From positions 203,365 through 267,364 of the forward strand of contig NZ_LMRR01000045.1 of the NCBI RefSeq assembly GCF_001426085.1: a stretch of 64,000 bases of DNA, read 5' to 3'. Origin of the DNA: Rhodococcus sp. Leaf278 (GTDB taxonomy: Bacteria > Actinomycetota > Actinomycetes > Mycobacteriales > Mycobacteriaceae). A program made the position numbers and the translations under genes. Below are positions 35,056-43,382 of the stretch, piece after piece (the stretch's first letter is position 1; each line of letters starts with the position of its first letter). The notes beneath the pieces are model-generated. The model was not told the origin of the DNA, made no database searches, and saw nothing but the letters and a program-made list of their open reading frames with translations.

Positions 35056-35355
35056 ACTCAGAGCGTCGTAGTCGAACACTCTGGCGTGCAACACCGTTCG
35101 GTTTCGCAATGCCGCGCGTACGGCGCGGTGCAGACCGTCTTCGAGATAGATGACGCCACGGAACTGCACGGCGTGGGGGAAGAGGTCGCCGTAGAAGGTG
35201 GAGTCCTCGGACAGCAACCTGTCGAGTTCGAGCACCTTCGTGGTGGTGACGATTTCGTCCAAACGCAGCTGGCGTGGCGGGATGCGCGACCAGTCGCGGA
35301 TGGACAGGCCGTGCTCGGGATACGGCTTACCGTCGCGAACACCCTTGAAGATCAT
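35050..35355 (-). CDS. Conserved actinobacterial protein of unknown function
   Basis: 101 residues starting MIFKGVRDGKPYPEHG. The middle has IPPRQLRLDEIVTTTKVLEL and the end has YLEDGLHRAVRAALRNRTV. The DGLHR element resembles the D-G-x-H-R motif of ParB/sulfiredoxin-like folds, which is only suggestive. A homologue is found beside hrcA in mycobacteria (from memory). The frame is open upstream; ATG 35355 was chosen because the residues before it are low-complexity Arg/Ser. Single gene, convergent with hemW and divergent from hrcA. Confidence 0.7.
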   Translation of the reverse strand: MIFKGVRDGKPYPEHGLSIRDWSRIPPRQLRLDEIVTTTKVLELDRLLSEDSTFYGDLFPHAVQFRGVIYLEDGLHRAVRAALRNRTVLHARVFDYDALSA

Positions 35356-35488
35356 CGCGAGCCTCGAGCCGCTGGACCGAATCGAAAGAACGTTTCCACT
35401 CGGACCACAGTAAGGCCTTGCACGAGCACGCGTCCCTCGGCTACTAGACTCGAGCGACGATCGGCAACGAGAACGGAGGTGGGCACCG

Positions 35489-36532
35489 ATGTCGAGCACG
35501 GACGACAGGCGGTTCGAGGTTCTGCGAGCGATCGTGGCGGACTACGTGTCCACCCAGGAGCCCGTAGGTTCACGTGCCTTGGTCGAGCGACACAACCTGG
35601 GGGTGTCGAGTGCAACCGTGCGTAACGACATGGCCGTGCTCGAGGCAGAGGGATACATCGCCCAGCCGCACACCAGCTCGGGGCGGGTGCCTACCGACAA
35701 GGGCTATCGGCAGTTCGTCGACCGGATCGCCGACGTCAAGCCGCTGTCGGCGGCCGAGCGTCGCGCCATCCTGGAATTTCTCGAGAACGGTGTCGACCTG
35801 GACGACGTGCTGCGACGCGGCGTTCGACTGCTCGCTCAGTTGACCCGCCAGGTCGCCGTGGTGCAGTACCCCACCCTCTCGGCGTCGTCGGTTCGGCACC
35901 TCGAAGTGGTGGCGCTCACGCCGGCTCGACTCCTACTGGTCCTGATCACCGACTCCGGGCGAGTCGATCAGCGCATCGTCGAACTCGGTGACGTCCTCGA
36001 CGACGAGAATCTGGCGCAGCTGCGCCGCCTGCTCGGCAGCGCCCTGGAAGGAAAGCGACTGGCAGCGGCGTCCGTGGCGGTGGCCGAACTCGCCGAGAAC
36101 GCTCCGGCCGGGCTACGGGACGCCATGATCCGTTCGGCCACTGTGCTGGTGGAATCGCTGGTGGAGCACCCCGAGGAACGCCTGGTACTCGGCGGTACGG
36201 CCAACCTGACACGCAACGCCGCGGACTTCGCCGGCGACGCGGGGTTTCCCGGATCGCTCCGAGCGGTACTCGAGGCATTGGAAGAGCAAGTGGTGGTGCT
36301 CAAACTGCTCGCAGTGACGCAGGACACTCGCACCGTGACCGTGCGAATCGGTGAGGAAACGCAGGTCGAGGAGATGCGCGGAACGTCGGTGATTTCCACC
36401 GGCTACGGGTCGGCTGGCATGGTCCTCGGAGGAATGGGTGTGCTGGGGCCGACCCGGATGGACTACCCAGGAACAATCGCGTCGGTCGCCGCGGTTGCCA
36501 GGTACATCGGCGAGGTCCTGGCCGAGCGCTAG
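35489..36532 (+). CDS. hrcA: Heat-inducible transcription repressor HrcA
   Basis: Represses chaperone operons by binding CIRCE operators. The 347-residue product has an N-terminal winged-helix (VSSATVRNDMAVLEAEGYI, then PHTSSGRVPTDKGYR) and the GAF-like HrcA core. GGAGG lies 8 nt before the ATG. No CIRCE element was found upstream, so its target is likely elsewhere (groES/groEL). dnaJ follows after 99 nt, the usual hrcA-dnaJ pair. Confidence 0.96.
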   Translation: MSSTDDRRFEVLRAIVADYVSTQEPVGSRALVERHNLGVSSATVRNDMAVLEAEGYIAQPHTSSGRVPTDKGYRQFVDRIADVKPLSAAERRAILEFLENGVDLDDVLRRGVRLLAQLTRQVAVVQYPTLSASSVRHLEVVALTPARLLLVLITDSGRVDQRIVELGDVLDDENLAQLRRLLGSALEGKRLAAASVAVAELAENAPAGLRDAMIRSATVLVESLVEHPEERLVLGGTANLTRNAADFAGDAGFPGSLRAVLEALEEQVVVLKLLAVTQDTRTVTVRIGEETQVEEMRGTSVISTGYGSAGMVLGGMGVLGPTRMDYPGTIASVAAVARYIGEVLAER

Positions 36533-36631
36533 AGACGAGCGAGAACCGAACGAAAACCGGCAGCGGGGGCACGAGCCGCCGGTACGCAGCAGCAACGAAC
36601 GAGATTCATCTTCTAGGACGAAAGAGACGAC

Positions 36632-37789
36632 GTGGCACGGGATTATTACGGGACTTTGGGCGTCGGCCAGCAGGCGACGGACCAGGAGATCAAGCGCGCC
36701 TATCGAAAACTGGCGCGAGAACTGCACCCGGACGTCAACCCGGACGAGGCCGCGCAGGCGCGGTTCAAGGAAATTTCCACCGCGTACGAGGTGCTCTCCG
36801 ATCCGGAGAAGCGTCGCATCGTCGACCTCGGCGGCGATCCGCTGCAGCAGGGCGGCGGAGGCGGCGGCGGTGGATTCGGCGGAGCCGGGTTCGGCGGTGG
36901 CCTGGGGGATGTGTTCGAGGCATTCTTCGGCGGCGGTGCCGGTGGGTCTCAGCGCGGTCCCAAGGGGCGTGTGCAACCGGGAGCGGATTCGCTGCTGCGC
37001 ACCAAACTCACCCTGGACGAGTGCGCCACCGGCGTGACCAAGCACATCACCGTCGACACCGCGATCCTGTGCGATCTGTGCACTGGCTCGGGCACCAACG
37101 GTGACTCCAAGCCTGTCCGGTGCGAAACCTGCGGCGGCGCGGGTGAGGTGCAGTCGGTGCAACGCTCGTTCCTGGGCCAGGTCATGACCAGCCGGCCGTG
37201 CCCCACGTGCCGCGGCGCGGGCGAGACCATTCCCGATCCTTGCCGCAAGTGTGGCGGCGACGGGCGAGTGCGCTCGCGTCGCGACATCTCGGTCAAGGTC
37301 CCCGTCGGCGTGAGCAACGGCATGCGGATCCGTCTTGCCTCGCAGGGCGAGGTCGGACCGGGCGGTGGCCCTGCGGGAGATCTGTACGTGGAGATCGTCG
37401 AACAGCAGCACGAGGTGTTCGTCCGTGACGGTGACGATCTGCACTGCACCGTGCGCGTTCCGATGGTGGACGCCGCCCTCGGCACCTCGGTGAACATCGA
37501 CGCAATCATCGACGGGCCCACCGAAATTTCGATCGAGCAAGGCACACAACCGAATTCGACGACTGTGCTGCGCGGGCACGGAATGCCCAAGCTCCGTTCC
37601 GGTATTCGCGGTGACCTGCATGCCCACCTCGAGGTCATCGTGCCGACCAAGCTGGACAGCAAGCAGACCCATCTGCTCGAACAGCTCAAGTCGATGCGAG
37701 ACCGCGATGGGGCCGAGGTCGTCACCACCGGTTCGGCACACAGCGGTGGACTGTTCTCGCGGTTGCGGGAAGCGTTCAGCGGTCGTTGA
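36632..37789 (+). CDS. dnaJ: Chaperone DnaJ (type I)
   Basis: Co-chaperone of DnaK. 385 residues: J domain with HPD near residue 33, a Gly/Phe-rich linker, four zinc-binding repeats (CDLCTGSG, CETCGGAG, CPTCRGAG, CRKCGGDG) and a C-terminal substrate-binding part. GTG start. This is the DnaJ2 copy next to hrcA; actinobacteria normally have another with dnaK-grpE. rsmE begins 3 nt after its stop. Confidence 0.96.
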   Translation: MARDYYGTLGVGQQATDQEIKRAYRKLARELHPDVNPDEAAQARFKEISTAYEVLSDPEKRRIVDLGGDPLQQGGGGGGGGFGGAGFGGGLGDVFEAFFGGGAGGSQRGPKGRVQPGADSLLRTKLTLDECATGVTKHITVDTAILCDLCTGSGTNGDSKPVRCETCGGAGEVQSVQRSFLGQVMTSRPCPTCRGAGETIPDPCRKCGGDGRVRSRRDISVKVPVGVSNGMRIRLASQGEVGPGGGPAGDLYVEIVEQQHEVFVRDGDDLHCTVRVPMVDAALGTSVNIDAIIDGPTEISIEQGTQPNSTTVLRGHGMPKLRSGIRGDLHAHLEVIVPTKLDSKQTHLLEQLKSMRDRDGAEVVTTGSAHSGGLFSRLREAFSGR

Positions 37790-37792
37790 TCC

Positions 37793-38566
37793 ATGGCCCC
37801 CACGGTCTTCTATCTCTCGCCGTTGCCGAACGTCGGCGAGCTCGCCGTGCTCGACGGCAAGGAAGGGCATCACGCCGCGACGGTGCGACGCATTCGCGTC
37901 GGCGAGCGGGTGCTGCTCGGTGACGGAGCGGGCGGCTTGGCCGACACGGTCGTTGCCGCCGCGGAGAAGAATCGGCTCGAGTTGACCGTGCAGTCACGCA
38001 GCGAGATGCCGCCGCCGACCCCGATGGTGACGCTGGTGCAGGCGTTACCCAAGACAGATCGTTCGGAACTGGCCGTCGAGCTGGCCACCGAGGCCGGTGT
38101 CGATGCTGTGGTGCCGTGGCAGTCCGCGCGTTGCGTGGCCCGCTGGGAAGGACCCAAAGCGACCAAGGGCGTTGCACGGTGGCGCAGCACTGCTGCCGAA
38201 GCGGCCAAGCAGTCGCGTCGGGCATTCATCCCCGACGTTGCGGAGCTGCACGATTCGATCGCCGTGTACGCCCTGGTCGGCGCGATCGTTGCGCGCGGCG
38301 GGATCGTCGCCGTGCTGCACGAGGGTGCAACCTCGGCGTTTCGGGAACTGCCGTTCGACTCGGTTCCCGAGGTCGCGCTCGTCGTCGGGCCCGAAGGTGG
38401 CCTCGACGACCGGGAAGTCGCTGCTCTGACCGAGGCCGGGGCAACCCCGGTGGTGTTGGGACCCACGGTGCTGAGGACGTCGACGGCAGGAGCCGTGGCA
38501 CTCGGTGCCCTCGGAGTACTCACCTCGCGCTGGACGCAACTGCCCCCGGACTTTCGGAACGCATGA
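37793..38566 (+). CDS. rsmE: 16S rRNA m3U1498 methyltransferase
   Basis: Methylates N3 of U1498 in 16S rRNA. The 257-residue product has an N-terminal PUA-like part (EGHHAATVRRIRVGERVLLG), PKTDRSELAVELATEAGV and the SPOUT cofactor loop VALVVGPEGGLDDREV. Start 3 nt after dnaJ, stop overlapping the next gene by ATGA. Confidence 0.95.
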   Translation: MAPTVFYLSPLPNVGELAVLDGKEGHHAATVRRIRVGERVLLGDGAGGLADTVVAAAEKNRLELTVQSRSEMPPPTPMVTLVQALPKTDRSELAVELATEAGVDAVVPWQSARCVARWEGPKATKGVARWRSTAAEAAKQSRRAFIPDVAELHDSIAVYALVGAIVARGGIVAVLHEGATSAFRELPFDSVPEVALVVGPEGGLDDREVAALTEAGATPVVLGPTVLRTSTAGAVALGALGVLTSRWTQLPPDFRNA

Positions 38567-39318
38567 GCGCACGGATCAAGATTGCGTACGGCGATCACGC
38601 GCAGCAATTCGGCCATCTCTACCTCCCGTCCGAGCCTGTCGATGCGTCGACGCCGGTCGTCGTGGTGATACACGGTGGATTCTGGAGTGGGCAGTACGGA
38701 TCGAACCTGGGCACCCAATTCGCGCGCGCGGTCGCGGGAGCCGGTGCGGTGGCGTGGAACATCGAATATCGCCGTGTCGGCGCAGGTGGGCATTGGCCCG
38801 AGATGCAGTCCGACGTCCTCGCTGCTCTCGACGTGGTTGCCGGTGAGGTTCAACACCACGCCCCGGCCGGAATCGACGACGTTCGCGTCATCGGACATTC
38901 CGCCGGCGGGCACCTGGCGGTCTGGCTCGGCGGCGAAACCGGCTCCAAGGTCCGCCCGTCGCGCATCGTCTCGCAGGCCGGCGTACTCGACCTCGAGCCA
39001 CGCGGTGCATCGGGCCGCACCAATCCGGCGGTCGAGGCGTTGCTGCAGGCTCGATACGAGGACGACCCGGAGCTGTACCGATCGGCTTCGCCCGCTGCCC
39101 GCGCACCCATCGGTATCCCGACGATCTGCCTGCACGGGTCGAAGGACGTCCAGGTCCCGGCGGCGCAGAGCGAGCGGTACGTCGACACGGCGAGAACAGC
39201 GGGAGACGACGCGCAGCTGATCATCGTCCCGGGCGAGGACCACTTCGCGTTCCTGAATCCGGATTCGCGGTGTTGGGCGCTCTCGCTCGACGCCGTGCTG
39301 GGCCGGAGCGGCGAGTAA
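38563..39318 (+). CDS. Alpha/beta hydrolase, esterase/lipase-like
   Basis: 251 residues with VVVIHGGFWSG (oxyanion hole), nucleophile elbow RVIGHSAGGHLAVW (Ser near residue 110), Asp in LHGSKDVQVP and His in GEDHFAF: a complete triad of the HSL/kynurenine-formamidase-like branch. No signal peptide. ATGA overlap with rsmE places it in the hrcA-dnaJ operon; substrate unknown. Confidence 0.88.
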   Translation: MSARIKIAYGDHAQQFGHLYLPSEPVDASTPVVVVIHGGFWSGQYGSNLGTQFARAVAGAGAVAWNIEYRRVGAGGHWPEMQSDVLAALDVVAGEVQHHAPAGIDDVRVIGHSAGGHLAVWLGGETGSKVRPSRIVSQAGVLDLEPRGASGRTNPAVEALLQARYEDDPELYRSASPAARAPIGIPTICLHGSKDVQVPAAQSERYVDTARTAGDDAQLIIVPGEDHFAFLNPDSRCWALSLDAVLGRSGE

Positions 39319-39412
39319 TAGGAATGCGCATCGATGCCGCGGCGTTAAACTTCATTCGAACACCGATCCAGGTCTTCGGAGTCGAAACAAGAGAGCAGGC
39401 CATAGCCACCAC

Positions 39413-40456
39413 GTGAGTGAACACAGCGAATTTCCCGCCGAGCGCGATGTTCGGTCCACCTTGGAGCTCGCCCCCGAAGCAGTGATGCCACTGCTGGGAC
39501 AGTCCGACGAGAACCTGCGGGCGCTCGAGCAGATGCTGACGGCAGACATCCACGTACGAGGAAACGCCGTGACGCTCACCGGAAAAGTGGCCGACGTGGC
39601 GCTCGCCGAACGGGTGATCTCCGAATTGGCCGCGCTGGCCAAGCGCGCCCAGCCGCTCACTCCTGACGCCGTCCGCCGCTCGATCGCCATGCTCACCGAG
39701 GGCGTGTCGGACTCGCCGGCCGAGGTGCTGAGCTTGGACATTCTTTCTCGGCGCGGCAAGACCATCAGGCCCAAGACGCTGAACCAGAAGCGGTACGTGG
39801 ACGCGATCGACGTCAACACCATCGTGTTCGGCATCGGTCCGGCCGGTACCGGCAAGACGTACCTGGCGATGGCCAAGGCCGTACAGGCGCTGCAGACCAA
39901 GCAGGTCAGCCGCATCATTCTGACGCGCCCGGCCGTCGAAGCGGGGGAGCGCCTCGGCTTTCTGCCCGGTACCTTGCACGAGAAGATCGACCCGTACCTG
40001 CGCCCGCTGCACGATGCGCTGCACGACATGATGGACGACGAAGCGATCCCCAAACTGATGCAAGCAGGCGTCATCGAGGTCGCTCCGCTCGCGTACATGC
40101 GTGGTCGCACGCTCAACGATGCGTTCATCATTCTCGACGAGGCGCAGAACACCACGGCCGAGCAGATGAAGATGTTCCTGACGCGTCTCGGCTTCGGCTC
40201 GAAGATCGTCGTCACCGGCGACGTCACCCAGGTCGACCTTCCGGGTGGCGCAAAATCTGGATTGCGTGCCGCGTCCGAGATTCTCACCGACGTCGACGAC
40301 ATCCACTTCGCGCAGCTCACCAGCAGCGACGTGGTGCGGCACCGGTTGGTCTCGGAAATCGTCGACGCGTACGAGCGGTTCGAGTCGGCCGGAGAAAGCG
40401 TGATCCCCAACCGCGAACAACGCCGTACCGGCGGACCGCGTTCGGCGAGAAGATGA
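39413..40456 (+). CDS. phoH: PhoH family ATPase
   Basis: 347 residues: an N-terminal KH-like segment (residues 20-100) and a PhoH NTPase core with Walker A GPAGTGKTYLA, TRPAVEAGERLGFLPG and Walker B IILDEAQNTT. PhoH1-type proteins are linked to RNA processing; the ybeY gene just downstream (37 nt) supports that. GTG start; no strong ribosome site seen. Confidence 0.93.
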   Translation: MSEHSEFPAERDVRSTLELAPEAVMPLLGQSDENLRALEQMLTADIHVRGNAVTLTGKVADVALAERVISELAALAKRAQPLTPDAVRRSIAMLTEGVSDSPAEVLSLDILSRRGKTIRPKTLNQKRYVDAIDVNTIVFGIGPAGTGKTYLAMAKAVQALQTKQVSRIILTRPAVEAGERLGFLPGTLHEKIDPYLRPLHDALHDMMDDEAIPKLMQAGVIEVAPLAYMRGRTLNDAFIILDEAQNTTAEQMKMFLTRLGFGSKIVVTGDVTQVDLPGGAKSGLRAASEILTDVDDIHFAQLTSSDVVRHRLVSEIVDAYERFESAGESVIPNREQRRTGGPRSARR

Positions 40457-40493
40457 TTCAGACGCAGGCAACGAGAGCGTGGGTAGTGGCCAG

Positions 40494-41036
40494 ATGAGTA
40501 TCGAAGTGTCCAACGAGTCGGGGATGGACATCTCCGAACCCGAGCTGGTCTCGGTCGCACGATTCGCGATCGCCGGTATGGACGTGCATCCCGCAGCGGA
40601 ACTGTCCATGGTGCTGGTGGATTCGGCGACGATGGCGGATCTGCACATGCGGTGGATGGATCTGCCCGGTCCCACCGACGTGATGTCCTTTCCGATGGAC
40701 GAGCTCGAGCCGGGTGGCCGTCCCGACGCTCCCGATCCCGGACCGGCGATGCTCGGTGACATCGTGCTGTGCCCGTCGTTCGCTGCGGATCAGGCTGCTG
40801 CTGCGGGCCATTCGCTCGAACACGAGCTCGCATTGCTGACGGTGCACGGAGTGTTGCATCTGCTCGGCTACGACCACGCCGAGCCGGACGAAGAAAAAGA
40901 AATGTTCGAGCTGCAGAACCGCCTTCTGGCCGAATGGTACGAGGATGCCAGGCGGGCCGAGCAAGCCGCGGAACAGGCCGCTCGCGATGCTCGGTTGCTG
41001 GGCAAAGCCGGTTTCGTCGACGGTGTCGATCGGTGA
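40494..41036 (+). CDS. ybeY: Endoribonuclease YbeY
   Basis: Metal-dependent RNase involved in 16S rRNA 3' maturation and ribosome quality control. 180 residues with the zinc motif HGVLHLLGYDHAEPDEE; the upstream stretch DLPGPTDVMSFPMDE is also typical. The ATG start lies 37 nt after phoH. The Ala/Glu-rich C terminus is somewhat longer than the family average. Confidence 0.95.
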   Translation: MSIEVSNESGMDISEPELVSVARFAIAGMDVHPAAELSMVLVDSATMADLHMRWMDLPGPTDVMSFPMDELEPGGRPDAPDPGPAMLGDIVLCPSFAADQAAAAGHSLEHELALLTVHGVLHLLGYDHAEPDEEKEMFELQNRLLAEWYEDARRAEQAAEQAARDARLLGKAGFVDGVDR

Positions 41037-41076
41037 TGTACGTGATCGGACCGGTCGAAGTGCGGGGTTCCGCCGC

Positions 41077-42399
41077 GTGAGCAGTGCTGTTGCACTCATC
41101 GTTTTCGCTGTCCTTCTGGTTCCTCTCGGCGGTCTGTTCGCCGCCGTCGATTCCGCGCTGAACACGGTCTCGCGTGCGCGCATCGACGACATGGTCAAGG
41201 ACGAGCGGCCGGGTGCCACTGGCCTCGTCGTCGTGGTTGCCGACCGCCCGCGCTATGTGAACCTGATGGTGCTGCTGCGCATTCTGTGCGAAATCGGCGG
41301 CACCGTCCTGCTCGCGGGCGGCCTGACTCAGCTGATCGATTCCACGACGGCCCTTGTCGTCACCGCGGTGGCCATGGTGCTCGTCAGCTACGTTGTGATC
41401 GGTGTCGGACCGAGAACCCTCGGCCGGCAGAACGCGTACTCGATCGCCCTGGCGGCGGCCTTTCCGTTGCGCGCCCTCGGTTGGCTCCTCGGACCGATCA
41501 GCAGACTGCTCATTCTCATCGGTAATGCGATCACCCCGGGTAAGGGATTTCGCAACGGCCCGTTCGCATCCGAGATCGAACTGCGCGAGTTGGTGGACAT
41601 GGCCCGCGAGCGCGGCGTCGTGGCCGACGACGAGCGTCGGATGATCCAGTCCGTGTTCGAGTTGGGGGACACCTCCGCCCGTGAGGTCATGGTTCCGCGT
41701 CCCGAAATGGTGTGGATCGAGTCGGACAAGTCGGCCGGACAGGCCACGTCGTTGGCCGTCCGCAGTGGACACTCGCGCATCCCGGTGATCGGCGAGAACG
41801 TGGACGACGTGGTCGGTGTCGTGTACCTCAAAGACCTTGTGCAGCAGACGTATTACTCCACCGATGGTGGCCGCGGGGTGCAGGTCTCCGAGCTGATGCG
41901 TCCGGCGGTGTTCGTTCCCGACTCCAAGGCGCTCGACAGTCTGCTCGCCGAGATGCAGCGCGACAGAAACCACATGGCCCTGCTGGTCGACGAATACGGA
42001 GGCATCGCAGGCCTGGTGACCATCGAGGACGTCATCGAGGAAATCGTCGGCGAGATCGCCGACGAATACGACTCCGACGAGGTAGCGCCCATCGAGGAGC
42101 TCGACGACGGACGGTATCGGGTGTCCTCCCGCGTGCCGCTCGAAGACCTCGGCGAGATCTTCGGGATCGAGATCGAATCCGAGGAGGTGGACACCGTCGG
42201 TGGACTGCTCGGATACGAGCTGGGCCGCGTGCCGCTGCCCGGCGCTCAGGTGATGACCCACGGACTGCTGCTGCGCGGTGAAGGTGGGGCCGACCCCAAG
42301 GGCCGCGTCCGCATCACCACCGTGCTGGTCGAAAAGATAGAACCCGACGAAGAATCCACCGAGGACGACGACTCGTCGGACGTCACTCACCAATACTGA
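41077..42399 (+). CDS. Hemolysin C/CorC-type CBS membrane protein
   Basis: 440 residues: N-terminal CNNM (DUF21) domain with about three or four membrane helices, a CBS pair (TSAREVMVPRPEMVWIES; MRPAVFVPDSKALDSLL; MALLVDEYGGIAGLVT) and a C-terminal CorC/HlyC domain. Such proteins are proposed divalent-cation (Mg/Co) transporters; the hemolysin name is historical. The GTG at 41077 was chosen because residues before it are not family-like; 40 nt after ybeY. Precedes era. Confidence 0.88.
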   Translation: MSSAVALIVFAVLLVPLGGLFAAVDSALNTVSRARIDDMVKDERPGATGLVVVVADRPRYVNLMVLLRILCEIGGTVLLAGGLTQLIDSTTALVVTAVAMVLVSYVVIGVGPRTLGRQNAYSIALAAAFPLRALGWLLGPISRLLILIGNAITPGKGFRNGPFASEIELRELVDMARERGVVADDERRMIQSVFELGDTSAREVMVPRPEMVWIESDKSAGQATSLAVRSGHSRIPVIGENVDDVVGVVYLKDLVQQTYYSTDGGRGVQVSELMRPAVFVPDSKALDSLLAEMQRDRNHMALLVDEYGGIAGLVTIEDVIEEIVGEIADEYDSDEVAPIEELDDGRYRVSSRVPLEDLGEIFGIEIESEEVDTVGGLLGYELGRVPLPGAQVMTHGLLLRGEGGADPKGRVRITTVLVEKIEPDEESTEDDDSSDVTHQY

Positions 42400-42416
42400 A
42401 ATCTGGAGGTGCTCTT

Positions 42417-43331
42417 GTGTCCGAGCAGAACAACGGTGAGTTCCGATCCGGATTCGTCTGTTTCGTAGGCCGACCCAACACCGGCAAGTCCACCCTGACC
42501 AATGCGTTGGTGGGGTCGAAGATCGCCATCACGTCCTCGCGTCCGCAGACGACGCGGCACACCATTCGCGGCATCGTGCACCGTGAGCACGCGCAGCTGA
42601 TTCTCGTCGACACCCCCGGATTGCACCGGCCCAGAACGCTTCTGGGGCAGCGACTCAACGATCTGGTGCAGGACACGTACTCCGAGGTCGACGTCATCGG
42701 CCTGTGTATCCCGGCCGACGAGAAGATCGGACCGGGGGACCGATGGATCCTCGAGCAGGTTCGCCACATCGCGCCCAAGACCACCTTGATCGGCATCGTT
42801 ACCAAGATCGACAAGGTCAAGAAGGAACGCGTCGTGCAGCAGTTGATGGCGCTGTCGAAGCTCCTCGGCGACTCCAGTCACGTGATTCCGGTATCGGCCG
42901 AATCCGGTGAGCAGGTGGAGAAGCTGGTCGATCTGCTGGCGTCCGAACTACCACCGGGCCCGGCGTTCTACCCCGACGGTGAGCTGACCGACGAGCCCGA
43001 GGAAATCCTCATGGCCGAGCTCATCCGCGAGGCAGCGCTCGAAGGCGTCCGCGACGAGCTACCCCACTCTCTGGCCGTCGTCATCGAAGAAGTCGTGCCC
43101 CGCGAAGGTCACGACAACATGCTCGACGTCCATGCGATTCTCTACGTCGAGCGGTCGAGTCAGAAGGCCATCATCATCGGTAAGGGCGGATCGCGACTCA
43201 AAGAGGTCGGCACGGCGTCGCGACTGCAGATCGAGAAGTTGCTCGGCACCAGGATCTACCTGGACCTGCACGTGAAAATCGCCAAGGACTGGCAGACCGA
43301 CCCCAAGCAAATGGGCAAGCTCGGCTTCTGA
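42417..43331 (+). CDS. era: GTPase Era
   Basis: 304 residues. G1 GRPNTGKSTLTNAL, G3 DTPGLHRPR, G4 TKIDK, then a C-terminal KH domain with IIIGKGGSRLKEVG. Era binds 16S rRNA near its 3' end and assists 30S assembly, which fits the phoH-ybeY-era context. GTG start with GGAGG 6-7 nt upstream. Confidence 0.96.
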   Translation: MSEQNNGEFRSGFVCFVGRPNTGKSTLTNALVGSKIAITSSRPQTTRHTIRGIVHREHAQLILVDTPGLHRPRTLLGQRLNDLVQDTYSEVDVIGLCIPADEKIGPGDRWILEQVRHIAPKTTLIGIVTKIDKVKKERVVQQLMALSKLLGDSSHVIPVSAESGEQVEKLVDLLASELPPGPAFYPDGELTDEPEEILMAELIREAALEGVRDELPHSLAVVIEEVVPREGHDNMLDVHAILYVERSSQKAIIIGKGGSRLKEVGTASRLQIEKLLGTRIYLDLHVKIAKDWQTDPKQMGKLGF

Positions 43332-43360
43332 CCGGAGCGGCTGCGCCGCACGTGCACGGC

Positions 43361-43382
43361 ACTTCGTAGTGGGCTACGAAGT
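43361..43382. terminator. Bidirectional terminator between era and amidase
   Basis: ACTTCGTAG / CTACGAAGT, 9-bp perfect stem with a 4-nt loop, the amidase stop lying in the second arm. A second small hairpin, GCGGC-TGC-GCCGC (43337-43349), precedes it. The tandem pair fits a convergent end. Confidence 0.6.

Noticed and set aside
35356..35488. CIRCE operator before hrcA
   Set aside because: No TTAGCACTC-N9-GAGTGCTAA-like repeat is present in the gap.
36850..36950. Repeat array in dnaJ (GGC/GGT runs)
   Set aside because: It is the coding sequence of the Gly/Phe linker, not a CRISPR or tandem element; no CRISPR array was seen anywhere in the window.
39352..42393. Open frame of over 1000 codons on the minus strand across phoH, ybeY and the CBS gene
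   Set aside because: It is antisense to three genes with clear family motifs; its translation is Arg/His/Ser-rich with no fold, a normal effect of high GC.
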